The translations under genes and the position numbers were made by a program. This document shows positions 23,778-37,000 of a stretch of DNA of 64,000 nucleotides, piece after piece (within the stretch, counting starts at the first letter, position 1; every line of letters begins with the position of its first letter). Source of the DNA: Lepisosteus oculatus (Eukaryota; Chordata; Actinopteri; Semionotiformes; Lepisosteidae); assembly GCF_040954835.1 (NCBI RefSeq), contig NC_090723.1, positions 3,110,001 through 3,174,000 of the forward strand, written 5' to 3'. The notes below the pieces were generated by a model, which saw only the letters and a list, made by a program, of their open reading frames with translations, had not been told where the DNA came from and did not search any database.

Positions 23778-26700
23778 CTGTACATTAAAAAAAAATGTCT
23801 CAGCGGTCCCCCCTCCTTTCACACTCACTTCATCATCGCGCTCCCCTGGAGCAGTGAGACAGAGGGTCCCGCGTTCACAAAGGAAAAAGAGACGACAAGA
23901 GAGGACGGATCCACGCTGCAGAACTTACCGATTTATTGACGAGAGCCTTCACCTTTGCGGTTGTCCCACCAGGCTTTGATTTCCCTTTGCGTTTCTGTGA
24001 AAGCAAACAGAGGAGCTGAGCGTCCACCACTTGGATCACCAGCAGGGCCTCGACATCAGTGAATTTAACATTCGCTGATCTGCTTATCTGGGATTCGCTC
24101 TGACCAGCGGGCTCTTGAATGAAAGAAGGGCACAGCAGAACGAAATGGAGCCAGAGGTCGTTAAGATCAACTTCCAAATTAGCTGCACAACAGACTGGGA
24201 TCATGAGACTTCAGCTGGTGATGGAGCCACCCCCTTTATTAACCCAACTATCCTAAAATTAGGCAAAAGCATCTTGTATATAAAAAAAATAAAAGTCTAG
24301 TCATTTAAAAGCCATTTATGTTCTTTATCCCTACTGATTATTTTGGCTGAAAAAGCTATATGGTGTCTATAGTGACTTTGAAATGTACTTTCAATTACAT
24401 TTCTTTTGAATATTTTAATTAACCTTTCAAATATTTTAATTGAAGTACCCCATTATCTTATTCTCTATCCCCCCCCCCCCAATAATGACTTATAGTAGAT
24501 ATTTCAGAACTGTTCCATATTCTGAATATTCAATAAGATCCTTTTTATGTATTTTTGTATTTACGTATATTCCTACTTACTTTTGATGTGTATTCGATGT
24601 AAGCGGCTCGGTCTTGTGATGACAGATTCTGGAAAACAAAGTGGGGAAAAAAATATTTTAAAAAAGGTCACATTGGTTCACATTGATTAACAGCAATGCT
24701 ACAACTTTTCTAGATGTTTCAATAGATTTTAAAAGAAATCATTTAAAAATTATATATTAGGCATCTAAAATGAAAACAAAAATCCTGCATCATTTCAACT
24801 CTTAAGATACCCAACACAGAAAAGTTTAATTTAAGAGTGATATTTTACAAATAATGAAAAAATGTACCTATTCTGTTTTAATAAGCACTCTGTGGGTACT
24901 GTATTAAAGTTTATAAAAAAGCCTTACCCATTTCTTATTGGCTGTATCAAATTAGGGCAGATCCTTTAAATCTCCATTTCAGTAATTTAAATGGTGTGAC
25001 TATATTAGAAAGATCTCCAGAGTAGGCCTGGGTTGCCATGTTTCTGACAACTGCAATGGACTGGCGTCCTGTCCAGCTTCATGCAGCTAGCTGGTGGGTG
25101 CAGATGGGTGGCTGGATTATAGATCCCTGCAACAGGTTTAGATTGAGACCTCTCTAGAAATGTGGGTCCTACCGCAAGCCAGTGCTCCAGCTGCACTTTA
25201 TACTGCTTCTGCTTTTCCTCTGCCATCTTCCTGTAGCGGTCCTTCTGGGTCTGGGGCAGCTTCTGCCAGCGCCCCCCAATCTCCACCATCCGCTCCTTCA
25301 TAGACAAGTGGTTCAGCTCCCCACTGGACAGCAGTTCCTGGGAGAACTTCTGGTACCCATTTCTGAACGGGGGGCAGGACAAGACACTATAGCATGACCG
25401 CACACATCTCCTTTTACTATTCAAGCAAATATAAACTATTTGTACTATACTATTTCTTGTTTTACAGCCATTACATTCCTAGACAAAAAACTACAGAGCT
25501 ACAAAATTTTAAAAAAGAACCGGACTCATATGCATACGGAAACCCAGAGCTACAACATTGTTTTATAAACTACACATTACTCTCAAGGAGCCTTTAGTCT
25601 TGCCCACAGATTTGTGAGATCTGAACAATCTGATACCTATACAATGTTATTTTCTTGCAATTTTTCAGAGATTTTTTTTTGCATTTCCCACATGATACCC
25701 CTCATTATACAACCAAAATACTCACGATGGTGGTTTCTTTGGCTCGCCTTCAAACTTCATCTTCTTTACTGGGTTAACCACTGCAGGGGGAGCACGCATC
25801 TCACTCAGTTCCCTCTGAAAGATAAAATATGGAGGCCCCAGTGACACTACTGCTTTAAGTTCCAAGCAATTCCTCTGAGGCTCTGGGAATAATCTGGAAC
25901 TGAAATTTAGATAAATGGCTGACTGAACACTGTAGATGGTGCAGCACTTACAATCTTCACCACTATATATTTTCTTTCAACCATTTTTTTTCTGGAGCAG
26001 GTAGCATGCACGAGAATCGAATACACCTAGGAATATAGGAACATAAAAACAGATTTGCATCTTATAAAATGTTTTAAAAATGCTTCTAACACATCTCAAA
26101 GTAATCACTAGAAATAGGCTATTTCAACGTTCTTCTAAGAAATTCCTTGCAAAACTGATGGGGGAAAACAAAATTCTCAGCACAATGCTGGCTGTGCTGT
26201 TTCTTCCTGTACCTCATATCTCTTTTGATCCTCTGCTGCCTTCTTGATCCACATGATCTTTTCCTTTTTTTCCATGGTGTTCCAGGTGGCCTCCATGGCT
26301 TTCAGAGCTTTGGTGCGGTCATTCTGGGACGTGAATGAGGAAGACATTATGAATCAAAGAAGACACAAATACTGTACCTGCTGGAATCACAGAAATATTA
26401 TAGAACAGGCATTCCCATGAGCCTGTTTTTTTATCAAATTAAAAGGAGTCTCTTTTATCCCGTTTTGAAGCACTAACACAGTGATGAGAAAAGCATGTAA
26501 CCCACTCACCCTGTATCTGGCCATATAATCCCCAATGACACTCTGCTGCCAGATCTCCTGGGCAGTTTTAGGCGACTCAGGCAGTCTGGCACGATCATCT
26601 GGGCCCTTCTTCTCCGACTCGGCCTTCAGCGTTGCCTCCAGCTGCTTGTATTTTTCCTGGGGGAAGCAAGGGGTTACAGGTAACTCCCTAAACTTCCAGA

Positions 26701-29700
26701 ATGGAAAGTGTTTGATGGCCAGTTTAAAAAGTCTGGTTGCAAGACAAAAACGCTCAAGTCTGACTTTTGCCATCTTTGTTAACCTAGGAGTCATACACCC
26801 AGGCTAAACTACAAGGACACCCTGCTGAACTGGAGGTGTTGGGTCTCAAACAAGCTGTAAGGACATCTGCAGACCAAACCCATCTCAGCAGGGCTAGTTC
26901 AGTTGAAGTGGGAACAGTCTGGGGCTAAAGTGCAAATTCCACCAGCTTTCAGCAGGGTTGAGATTGTTCTGGGCAGAGAAAGTAATGGAAATCTATTTCA
27001 AGGTCCTGAATCCTTTGCCTCCCATACGGAGTTCCTATTCATCCGACTTGGATTTACCAATATTTTTAGCAATTAACATAAATACAACAGACACATATAG
27101 CAATGCTAAAATGATGAAGATGTAGCTTTAATGCTAGTAAAACGGGCCGGTGGCACAGCATGGATTGGAACTTGTAACCTCCAGTGTGTAGGGTACTCTG
27201 TTTCCTCAAAGGAGTGTAGACCCCCCATGGGTTTAACCCATTTGACTGATGTGAAATGATGCTCAGATTAGCCTCAGGCCGTCCATGGTCCTGAGTGAAG
27301 CTTGTGCAGCACCACATGACGCCTCACCTTCTTCTTGTCCGACAGCTCGTTCCACATGCGGGCCAGTGTCCGCGTCAGCTCGCTCTCCGACAGGTCCGGC
27401 CGCTCCTGCTGCAGCTTGTGCCTCTTCTCCTCCGAGAAGATGAACATGGCCGAGATGGGCCGCTTGGGCTTCTCGGAGCCGCTCTGCTACGCAACGGGAG
27501 GGAACAGAGCAGATGAACACCTGGCCGGCCCCCGAGTGAAGTCGCAGAGGAAGCTGCATTACTGAAAGAATCTGGAAGTGGCTGCTGGTGAAAAGCTTCA
27601 CAGACCCCTCTTCTCTAACACTGACAGTGGTCTTCTCACCTTGCTTTTGGTGTTCTTTTTGGCCGAAGGGCTTTTCTTGCTGAAGCCCAGCATCTTCTCC
27701 TCCCGCAGAACCCTCTGCTGCTCTTCCTCAGAGATGCTCTAAAATGAGAGGACACCCATTCAAAAAGGGGTTCATCTTATTTCTGACAATAACTACACAT
27801 TTTATCCCTCGTGTCAATAAAGAGTTCACTCCATACTGCAGACCGAATTCTGTTTCAGGAGGTAATTGCGATAAAATCTATTAAACCCAGACTGCACAGC
27901 ATCCATTTTTGTAACTGCTTCATCCAATTCAGGGTCCCAAGGGTGCAGAAGCACCCATGCCAGCAACCGGCACAAGGCAGGATGCACCCTGGATGAGATG
28001 CCAGTCCATTGCAAGGCGCACACAGACACAAACACAAAAACACACACTCTCACACCAGGGCCAGTTTTCCCAGAATCCAATTAACCTACCAGTATGTCTT
28101 TGTGCTGTTCGAGTAAACAGGAGCATCTAGAGGAAATCCTTGTAAATATGGGAAGAATATACAAAACTCCACACAGATAGCAGCCTGGGAACTGAACCCA
28201 GGGCCCCAGCATTGAGAGGCAGCAATGCTGTGCTGCCCCTCTGGCTCAACATGTTATGAATGTTTTGTGTTAGTATATATTGTCTAAAACACATTTGTGT
28301 AAACAATACAAAATGATTGTTTCAATATAGTCACAAATTATTACTCCCAAATATTAAAATAACAATTTAGCAAACGAAACTTACACACAGGAAGTGGGTC
28401 ATTTCAATTTCATATTCCTTCTTTCTCTGTAAAAAAATAAAAAATTAAAGAGAATAAATTACCTTCAAATAAGCCAGATATTTTATTTTTCTCCTACATA
28501 GACATTTAATGTTCAGGGATTCAAAACAGATTTCATTATCAAGGATCATTGTGATCTGGTTAATTTCCATCAACATAAATTGTAAGAAACGGTCATCTCT
28601 GTTCCGTATTAGAACCGTATGCATCAATAATCATGTAAGTTCTGAAAGGGCACACAATGCTCTTATGAAAAAGGGTTCTGTAAAAAGCACTGGATAATGA
28701 GGACAGGAAAGGGGGCCCTCTCTCTCTCTCGGTCACGTTCAGGTGGGAGTTCAGGGGCACACCTACCACCTCGCAGCGTTTTTGATAATCATCTTTCTTA
28801 TCCTGTGAGAGAAGCTTCCACTCCTGGCTGCAGATCACCATGCGCTCGGTACTGGGAACATCCTTCATTCGGGTCATGAGCTCTGCGCAGAACATCGAGT
28901 ATCCATTCCTGTGCACACAGCACACACGAATTACCACTGTCCTGCCACCCAAGTGCAGGAAGCAGATGGCATCATTAAAGGCAGGAGCCTTATGGAATAC
29001 ATTCTAGACACTCTAGAACACTTGTAAACACTTTGTACATAGTGGGAAAATGTCCCACTATGATAGTAAGCTAGTTGGTGGCTATCAGCATCAGATTCAG
29101 AATGCTCAAGAGATGTTTAGAACAGCATTACCAAGAGCACTACAGTTTTATCACGTGCAAACAGGCAGCTTTGAGAAACCACATGTTCTGTACGAACAGT
29201 ACATATTACTTTTTATGACTTAAAAACCTAATCGCGTCACGTTTCAAAAGATGTGGCATTTATGTGAAAAATGAACTATCCCCACTATTAACAACCTATT
29301 TAATTTTGACATACTTTACCTACATTTCGTTTTGAATTTAAGTAAGTGGATAAAGCTGCCTGCTAAGCAAATAATAATGGTGAGCTTTGGTAAGCATGCA
29401 TTTCTATCATAATGTTATTTTAGACTTTTTAATAATATAATATAATACATAATCCGGTAAACCTTATTGCTTTTCACTGCATGACTTATTTTGAAACAGC
29501 TCCAATGACATCTCTGGTTCATGAGCCCAAGTTCATAGCCAGAGCTAAGCTCAAGGAAAGCCTCTCACAGCTGTCTGCCATATTACGATCACAGTTCACC
29601 CAAGCAAATAGACCAGTGAAACTGCCACAGTGGCCTGCTGCTAAAAAACCTGCCGTTAAAGGCTGACCAGGACAAGTCCGCAGGGCTACTGGGCTGGACA

Positions 29701-32700
29701 TGGGGGGTCAGCTACTCACGGAGGAGCTTTCGGAGGTCTGCCGTCAAATTTATCCTTCAGCTGCCGCTCGGCCTTCGTGAGGGTAGACTTGTTGATCCCT
29801 TCCTCTGTCATGTTCAGCTCCGGGTGCTGCTGAATGAACTCGCGCATCACCTCCTGGTGGGAGAGAGAGCAGTGAACCACGGCTAAGGGCTCTTCAGACG
29901 TGGACACGCCGGCCCGTGACGTCAGCCACTGATCGGTGCAATCGCATCTGCCGATTACCACATTCAGCAGCTAAACACTTTGTTAACTGTTCAAAGACCC
30001 ATTATTTCCCCCTCATTTCGAATGATTAATCAACTGGGTTTCAACGCTGTACTAGAACAACAAAGCTGAAAATCCCAAAATCGTTTTCCACACAGGGCAC
30101 GCTTACACCAAATTTTAAACCCACTGGTCCAAATGAAATATTCCACAGAGGACTGATGGCATTCCCACTTGTAAAAGGATAATCTTGCAAGCTGGCGATC
30201 GACTTGCAGGAAAGAAAATTGTCAGTTGTACCCTGCTGCTCCGGAACGCCCCTCTGGACAAGAATGCCGAACTGGTGCTTTAAGTGGTCCCTAGAAACCA
30301 ACCATCTTCAACAACTGTTTTTTAAACCAGACATCAACACAGACATTACTTCCATTACGAACTACAGAGCACCTGCAGTTACCAATGTAATACAGGTGAC
30401 TTGTACAGTGAACAACCCAGGTAACAGAGCCTGTACCAACCTCATACAGTTTCTTCTGCTCCAGAGACTTGTTAATCCACTTGAGTCTCTTCTTGTCTGT
30501 TAGTTGCGACCACTGCTTCCCGAGACCTTCCTTGATGTCTTTTATGGTTGCCTAAAGACAATAACTTCAACTGTTAGCGGCTTCTAAATAAAGCAATGCA
30601 AACTACGTGAGACTAGACTCATGAGAGGCTGCCCTGCATCTCAGCCTTGTCAGTATAAGATAAAACCCCCTGTATGAAGTTATATGATTTATTAAGTTTC
30701 CTCCATCGAAAGTCTCATTTGAAATAAATCCTTTGCAATAAAAACTGATTCAGTGATAAAATATCAATACGAGATGTTATCTGTACATTGTTTTTCTTTA
30801 GCAATATCACATAACATACCACCTACATACAACATACTAACAGTACTGAGTCACCAAGGAAATGACTAGCTGCTCCTGTCCCGTTCTTTCATTAACGGGC
30901 CCTTCAAAGTACAGCGAAGGCTATCTGCATTAATTTAAACAGAAGACCATGTCTGTTTCACAGTTTTCAGATATTAGAGAATATCTTTTCATTCATTTTT
31001 TAAAATAAAATATTAAAATTAGCAAACCACGAGCATCACTAACATTTCAAACACTGTATTGTATATACTATGACACTGTCACAAAACAACTGTCAAACCA
31101 AAAAGAGTAACTAAATGCCATCATGCTCATTATTGTGTCATGCAAGACTTGCATGTGGCTATCAAAAATAACCTCTTGGACTTTCACACTTTATTGTGCT
31201 ACAATACGGAATCCTAATGTATTTAATTGGGACTTTCTGCCATTAACTGCCACAGAACACTCTGGAATGTCAAAATGAAAACAAAACTTCATGTTGTTAC
31301 ATAATAAAATGTGAAAATATCTAAGGGAGGTGAATACTTTTGATAGCCACTATATAGTACTACAGAACCATACAGAGCAGAGAACATTAAACTACTGGTA
31401 TCACTCCTTTAGATTGAGGTTTTCCACAGATAATTCAGCCTGAACTTTGGAAAGAACAAGACATCACTATTTTAAGGACTAGGAATGATTTCAACACCAG
31501 ACTTCACTTACTCCAGGGTGCAATTTTAAAAAAATCTTCTTCTCATGGCTGAACCACAGCTGCTGAGGTGTCTTGGGCTTCTCTGGGACATCTGAACGTT
31601 TCTTGCTCTCTATTAAATCTGGATGTTCCTCTCTGTACATAGAAAGACCATGTCTTATATTACTTTCATGAATGTACAAATGTTTCTCCATCAATGGTAA
31701 GCAGAGAAACAAATTAAAATGATAACGATATAAACATCATTATTGCAATTTAAAGTTATTTGCATATTTTATTATCATGCGTTTGTAATATTCAGCCCAT
31801 ATCTTACCTGAACTTCATCATGCTGCGTTGAAACTCTTCTCTCTCTTTTTTAAACTCTTGCATGTATTTCAACTTCAGCAAAAATACAACAAAAGTATAG
31901 TCAGAGAGAAAGCAAATCAAAGCAATTAGATTGAGGAGAATGACTGTTTCTATTGTACCATTTTATGGGGCTGGATTTGAAGCAAACATCTTCAGATAGA
32001 TGCATAGTGTTTGGATCAAACCAAAGAGGCTGTTATAAATGAAGTGAAAATTCCAGTTAAAATAGTATCTTCTCCTGTTTAATTTAAACTTAATTTGGGA
32101 TTGATATATTCTAAAGGTGAATCGTGGCTTCAACAAAATCTATTTGACAAGTTTAATGCAATAATAAGAACAAGACAACAGAGGGCAGTAGCACTAAGGG
32201 AACAGATGGAAATTCATACATTGAGAGGAAGCCATTTGGCCTTCATAGAATGTTTAGTAGCTATTTCCAAAGAACTGAAACAGACATTTCTTTAAGGCTC
32301 CCAGGAAACTTGCTTCAAAACCGTGTTGAATTATTGTGTCATGCAAGACTTTTATAGGCCCCAAGCAACTAACTTGCTGCAATTCCGTGCCAAGACCCAG
32401 CATGAAATAAGTTCTCACAAATCAGTAAAGCCAACTGTTAAGAATTTTGGATCTGCAACAGACATATATATTACATGCACATTTTACATACAAATTACAT
32501 TTTCATATGGCTTTGGATAACAGTGTTTGTGTACATTAACCCCTCTCTGCAGTTAATTTAAAAAAAAACATCTCTGGCCATGGCTTTTTCCGAGAAGCCT
32601 TTTATTGATCCGATTTTAAAGAAAAAGGCTACTTTTTTACTCTGGTTTTCAAGAACAACTGGGTTAAAAAACCAGTAGAATGAAGGCCTGATTCACTTTT

Positions 32701-35297
32701 GTTCTTGCTAGCATAATAGCTGTGACAGAAAGACACATCATGCAGCTTATTCTGTCGCCCCAGGTGAAGCTACCAACCTTTCTGGCACCTGGGCCCAGAC
32801 GTTCAGCTATGCAAGTCTCCAGCACACACAAGCTACATAATTCTGCTTAACGCACTGCACTGTTCTGAATAAGGGCTCAAATACCTTAATTAATACTAGA
32901 AAAGTTCTGTTAAATTAACCCAGAGAATTTAAAGGGCATTTGAGGTTTTAAAATGTACGCTAACAGAGTGGATCCGAGCCTCGTGCATCTAGGCATCAAT
33001 TTAGACTACCTAGATTCAAATGCAATAGAACTAAGTTATCTTTTACCTTTATCTCCCATGTCTATTAACTCACTTAAACTGGACAACCAATTGTATATTT
33101 TACTTTATTTTATTTTTTTCTTTCTCATCATATATAAAAGTACACCCGCTGGTCAACGTAGTCAGAATCTCCACCCCAGGCTAATAAGCACTCTCTCTAC
33201 AATTCATGACTTCCAGCACCGGGGCCAGAGCAGCCTATCGAAAGCCAGACGGACTGGTACTTCATGCAATTCAATGCCACAGACTCTTAATCAATGGCAT
33301 CCCTGCTGGAACAATGGGATGGGGTGGCACTTCAAACTTCCACACCCTCGCTGAAGGCATCCCATCACTCAAGTCAACCTCCGCTCCCAGCAGCTATATT
33401 GTAGGACCCTCTTCACTGAGTGACAGGTGCTGGTAGATGCAGTAGAGCCTGTTGCAATCTTAATGCCTTCCCCTTACCTTCTTTCGATCCGGGAGCTCCC
33501 TGTACTTTATGGAGAGGACCTTAGTCAGATCAAGGTTGCTCATTTCGGGGTGCAGCTTGGCATACTTCGCCCTCTTCTCCGTGAAGAAGCGGAAGTAGGG
33601 GGTCAGCGGCTTCTTGGGGAAATCCGGATGTTCCTTGAGCAGGGCAGGATAAATTGTGTTTACGGCAAAGGCAGAGATTCATTCGGCGTGAATGCCGTGT
33701 GATGCTTTCATTTCAACCTCCTCTTCTTAAACTGGTTTTCCATTGACAATAACACTGGACCTCAGGTTTTGGCCAAGATAACTACTATGCAAAAGTGAAC
33801 AATTTCATCACGATCAATTAAGTAATACCTTAATACCTTAGTTTTATGAGAGTCGCTGTGAGCAAAGAGCATGCCAACGTTTGAGGGCTATCTCTGCATA
33901 GCTGCATTCAGAAATGAAATGCATCAAAAACTGTAAAAAAAATAAACACTAAAACAACAGAGGAGAGCCTTTGTAAGACACTTACCTTGAGCTTCTTTCC
34001 CTTATATGGATTCTTGACATGGTCTTGAGCATCATTTATCAGTTCAGTCAGCGTTCGAAACTTCCGAATCTAAAACACAATTATCCCTGTGACTCTAAGC
34101 GCATATTGTTATATTACTGTAGTTGACAGAGGCCTTAATCCAAGGAATTAAATTAAATTTTATACCAAAGAACACAACATAAAATGTTTCACATTTAACA
34201 AAGAAGGTGAGAACATCATTTATTTAAAACCAACCCAAGTCTCCCGAGTCCCTGTTAAGCAGGTTTAACTAACAAATCAAGCAGTAAACACATGGGACAA
34301 TTCAATCATGATCTTTTAAGCAGGTGATGTATGAAAGGTGATGTCCTTAGGATTAAAAATATGAATATCCTTCGGCCTTCAAGGATTGTGGCATGGTCTC
34401 TAAGGAGAAGAGAAATAATCCCAGAAATCCTCTCACCGCATGAGAGATTTCCAGCCACTTCTGCTTGCACATCTCTGCTGAGTAATGATCAAAAGCCACT
34501 TTATTCCAGTCCAGGTGAGACTCTGTTGTTTTGAACCTGCCCAGGTCATTCTGAGGGAGGATGACCTTCATGCTGTCCAGCAACCTTAACAGATCCTCCT
34601 TGGACCAGAGTTCTGGAAATAGCAGATATAAACACAGGTATTTTTAGAGCTAACCAAGAGACACTGACAGCCTTCAAGCTTCCACCCTTTAATAACATGT
34701 TAGTTCTGAGAAACTACAATTAGTCCCCCAGGTTTTCTGACATTTTTTATTTTGTTTAGCATAATGTAGAAAACAATCTACATTATGCAGCTGGACCTGG
34801 ATATGGATGGAATTTTTACCTTTGAAGTTTCTTAGAATTACAATGTCCATATTAAGTATCTATATATTCCTAAACCACTGGCCCATTTATGATACAAGCA
34901 CTGTTATTCATGTCCTTTTTTTTCTTTGAGATTCTTATTCATTTCCTTGCTGCACTGACTAAAGGCAGAGATCACTTCCAATTGTAAGCTGCAGGTCTTA
35001 AAACCACACAGCATTAATAACAGCATTAATTAACAATGTTAAGAACATTTTTACACCAGTCTTGTACTCCTGAATGTTCTGTGAAAAGAATGGATACACT
35101 TCACGTAACACGTACTTTGTCATTGTAACTATTAAATGGATGCATTTCAAGATTGTTCTATTAAATTATACCATGCGTGCACTTTTTCGTAAACCTGTTT
35201 TCACTACTGTCTCAATTGAAAATATTCATAGGGGACTACACTTTTGTTTTCATAACTCACCGTTGTCTTTAGTGGAAGTCTCCATTTCACCATTCAT
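23418..35297 (-). CDS. ubtf: Upstream binding transcription factor UBF (RNA polymerase I)
   Basis: Nucleolar HMG-box protein that bends rDNA and activates RNA polymerase I with SL1. Coding exons in transcript order: 35297-35261, 34612-34437, 34069-33986, 33633-33478, 31872-31808, 31632-31512, 30551-30441, 29853-29720, 28908-28767, 28426-28385, 27738-27640, 27486-27328, 26656-26510, 26323-26213, 25814-25726, 25362-25173, 24628-24581, 23994-23929, 23777-23658, 23525-23418. The sum is 2205 bp, 734 residues (human 764). N-terminal dimerisation region 1-100 ([19 protein letters not shown]-like RKFRTLTEL). Six HMG boxes at roughly 104-172, 188-256, 291-357, 393-458, 468-534 and 553-620. A basic linker is followed by an acidic Glu/Asp/Ser tail (660-734) ending SDSDSD. 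The start MNGE agrees with human UBF. All phases join. Teleosts also have a ubtf-like paralog; synteny favours ubtf proper. Confidence 0.95.
27895..28250 (+). repeat. SINE-like interspersed element in a ubtf intron
   Basis: Same family as 20155: 'cttcatccaattcagggtcccaaggg', 'ggatgagatgccagtccattgcaaggcgcacacagac', 'cacaccagggccag', tail 'gaactgaacccagggccccagcattgagaggcagcaatgctgtgctgcccc'. Located in the intron between the 28426-28385 and 27738-27640 exons. Confidence 0.75.
30441..30551 (-). CDS. ubtf: ubtf exon equivalent to the UBF1/UBF2 alternative exon
   Basis: Exactly 111 bp coding 37 residues of HMG box 2 ([17 protein letters not shown]...EQKKLYE), with both borders in phase 0, so skipping removes 37 residues cleanly. 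Mammalian UBF2 lacks 37 residues at this place and is a weaker rDNA activator. The donor here is GAG/GTTGGT, a poor match to GTRAGT, which would suit regulated skipping. Use in this species is inferred. Confidence 0.8.
31155..31350. mobile_element. Non-autonomous DNA transposon (MITE-like) in a ubtf intron
   Basis: Perfect 13-bp terminal inverted repeats, GTGGCTATCAAAA at 31155-31167 and its complement at 31338-31350, enclose a 196-bp AT-rich element. The interior ('acctcttggactttcacactttattgtgctaca...gtatttaattgggact...gaatactttt') is one I recognise from fish Tc1-like non-autonomous elements. It has no coding capacity. Confidence 0.7.
33110..33440. other. Unexplained moderately GC-rich block in a ubtf intron
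   Basis: The block between the 33633-33478 and 31872-31808 exons is less AT-rich than its surroundings. It carries overlapping open frames of 60-130 codons on the plus strand with no recognised domain. Possibly an old repeat. Confidence 0.3.
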
Positions 35298-35316
35298 CCT
35301 CTACAGCTCTCCTTGT
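35261..35316 (-). CDS. ubtf: Start-codon exon of ubtf
   Basis: ATG at 35297-35295 begins [12 protein letters not shown] and the exon ends at a GTGAGT donor. The acceptor TAAATTCACAG lies right of 35316, leaving 19 bp of 5' UTR in this exon. The sequence before ATG (GTAGAGG) gives a purine at -3. Confidence 0.85.
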
Positions 35317-35319
35317 CTG

Positions 35320-37000
35320 TGAATTTACAAGGAAAAGAAACTATTGAAGAGACATATAGCCAAATTAGGATTACACTTCCCCCTTCTCTCAACGACTGAT
35401 TCATTTTCTTCTAATCCTCTATTCACTTGCAGACTTTGACTTCACACCACTTGACTGTCGATACTGCTTCTCCCCTGCTCCCAGCTCCTCTCCACTCCCG
35501 GCTTTTGTTCTCCCATCTACTGCTGGTTTTCCTCTCCCCCTCACACCCAAAGAAGACTCTACAGCTGAAACTTAAGTTTCTTTTCTTCTCTTTACAGCAT
35601 GGACTAAACCTTTACTTGTTCCTTTGCAGCCTACGCATGCTGACGCAGCTGCCTACATGTACTTAGTCAAATTGACCATACTGATGAGCATTTTTTTTAA
35701 CTAACAGTAGGTCTGCTGTGCAGGGCACTGATGAAAACAATACAAGGTGTATATCTGTGATATGTACTTTGAAAAGGGTTGCAAATACTGTCTTGTGGGA
35801 TCCTCACCTATTTCTCTTACAAAACCTGAACAAGCATGTTTCTATTCACTGCTCCCCAGATGCCACAAACCTTCCCTTTAAGAGGGCTCGAGTCTGGGGA
35901 ATTCTCCTCTCACACGAAAGTTGCAGTTAACTCAGCATGAAAATGTCCACTATCCTGCTGGAATGGTGTCATATTAAGAAGAGCTCAAAGAAGGACAGTA
36001 AACCACATCCCAGGGCTTTATCGGCACTCTGCTGCGCAATCAGACTGCCATCAATCCGTATGAGTGGGTACTTTGTAGATGTAGATATTGGACACTCCTG
36101 CCCAGACCATCACACTTGGCCCTACCTCCCTGTTAATGAAGGGTTCAGTTGTACACAAAAATTAGCATATTGCTCAGGGTGTATGCACCACTCTGGTCCA
36201 TTAGCATGATCTACACAATCTTGATTCATTGCTATAAAAGGACTTGGATCCTGCAGGCAAGCCCATGTAAGGTGTTACTCTAGCAATATCAATATTGATA
36301 ACAGGGGAAACAAAAATATTGTGATGATTAGTGGGACTTGTGGTCATTTCTGTTCCTGTATTTTCATGAGGCTTGGCATCCTGCAGGTTAAAGCACCAGA
36401 TGATGCAGTGATGGGCAATATATACGAAATTTGGCTTTTCAACCTTTGATATGCATTTGCAGTTAAACTGCAATTGTCCATGTTCTTAAGCTATAGTGTA
36501 TGCAAATTGATACCAAGTTGGCATACTTATTTTATGGGAGTTCAAACGGTTTTTGGCCCAAAAAAACACATTTAAAAAAATTGCCTTGAAAGAGGCAAAC
36601 AGTTAATTAATTTAATTAACGTTAATCAGGAATTAGTTTTAAACTACCTTGTTTTGTTAAAAAAAGTTCAGTTAAGCCTTTTGTGCATTGACTAAAAAGT
36701 GTGGAAATTGTATGTAGCAAGCTCGCAAAAATTAAATTTATTAGGTGTGAGCCTGAGAGTTTTAAAGCCTAAATTATATAAACGTACAAATATAGATATC
36801 TTGGATTTTATTAAATGTATTCATAACAAAAAAAAGAAAGTGTTTTGTTTGCACTTCTGTCAACCTATAAAAAAATCAGGCTGAAAAAAAAACTCCGGCC
36901 CAGCATTGTGTTTAAATGCTCTACATTATACCGCCCCTCCAAACGTTTGCATTACACTGGGAGACATGTTTATAGACTTGTGACGGCTTCAGACCTCAAC
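35320..37000. other. ubtf 5' intron, no gene seen
   Basis: AT-rich intron between the CpG region and the start-codon exon. Apart from the repeat at 35545-35660, nothing was recognised. Confidence 0.6.
35545..35660 (+). repeat. Short interspersed repeat (GAAGA...GCATGG type)
   Basis: Run 'aagaagactctacagctgaaac...tttcttttc...cagcatggactaaacctttacttgttcctttgcagcct'. The same unit occurs inverted on itself at 48250-48545. Confidence 0.6.

Noticed and set aside
23620..23979. Plus-strand 119-codon serine-rich frame
   Set aside because: Antisense of the GAG/GAA-rich acidic tail exon of ubtf; serine codons arise from the complementary TCC/TCT repeats.
24470..24480. Poly-C runs (also 21123-21138)
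   Set aside because: Simple homopolymers with no evident function; lengths are prone to sequencing error.
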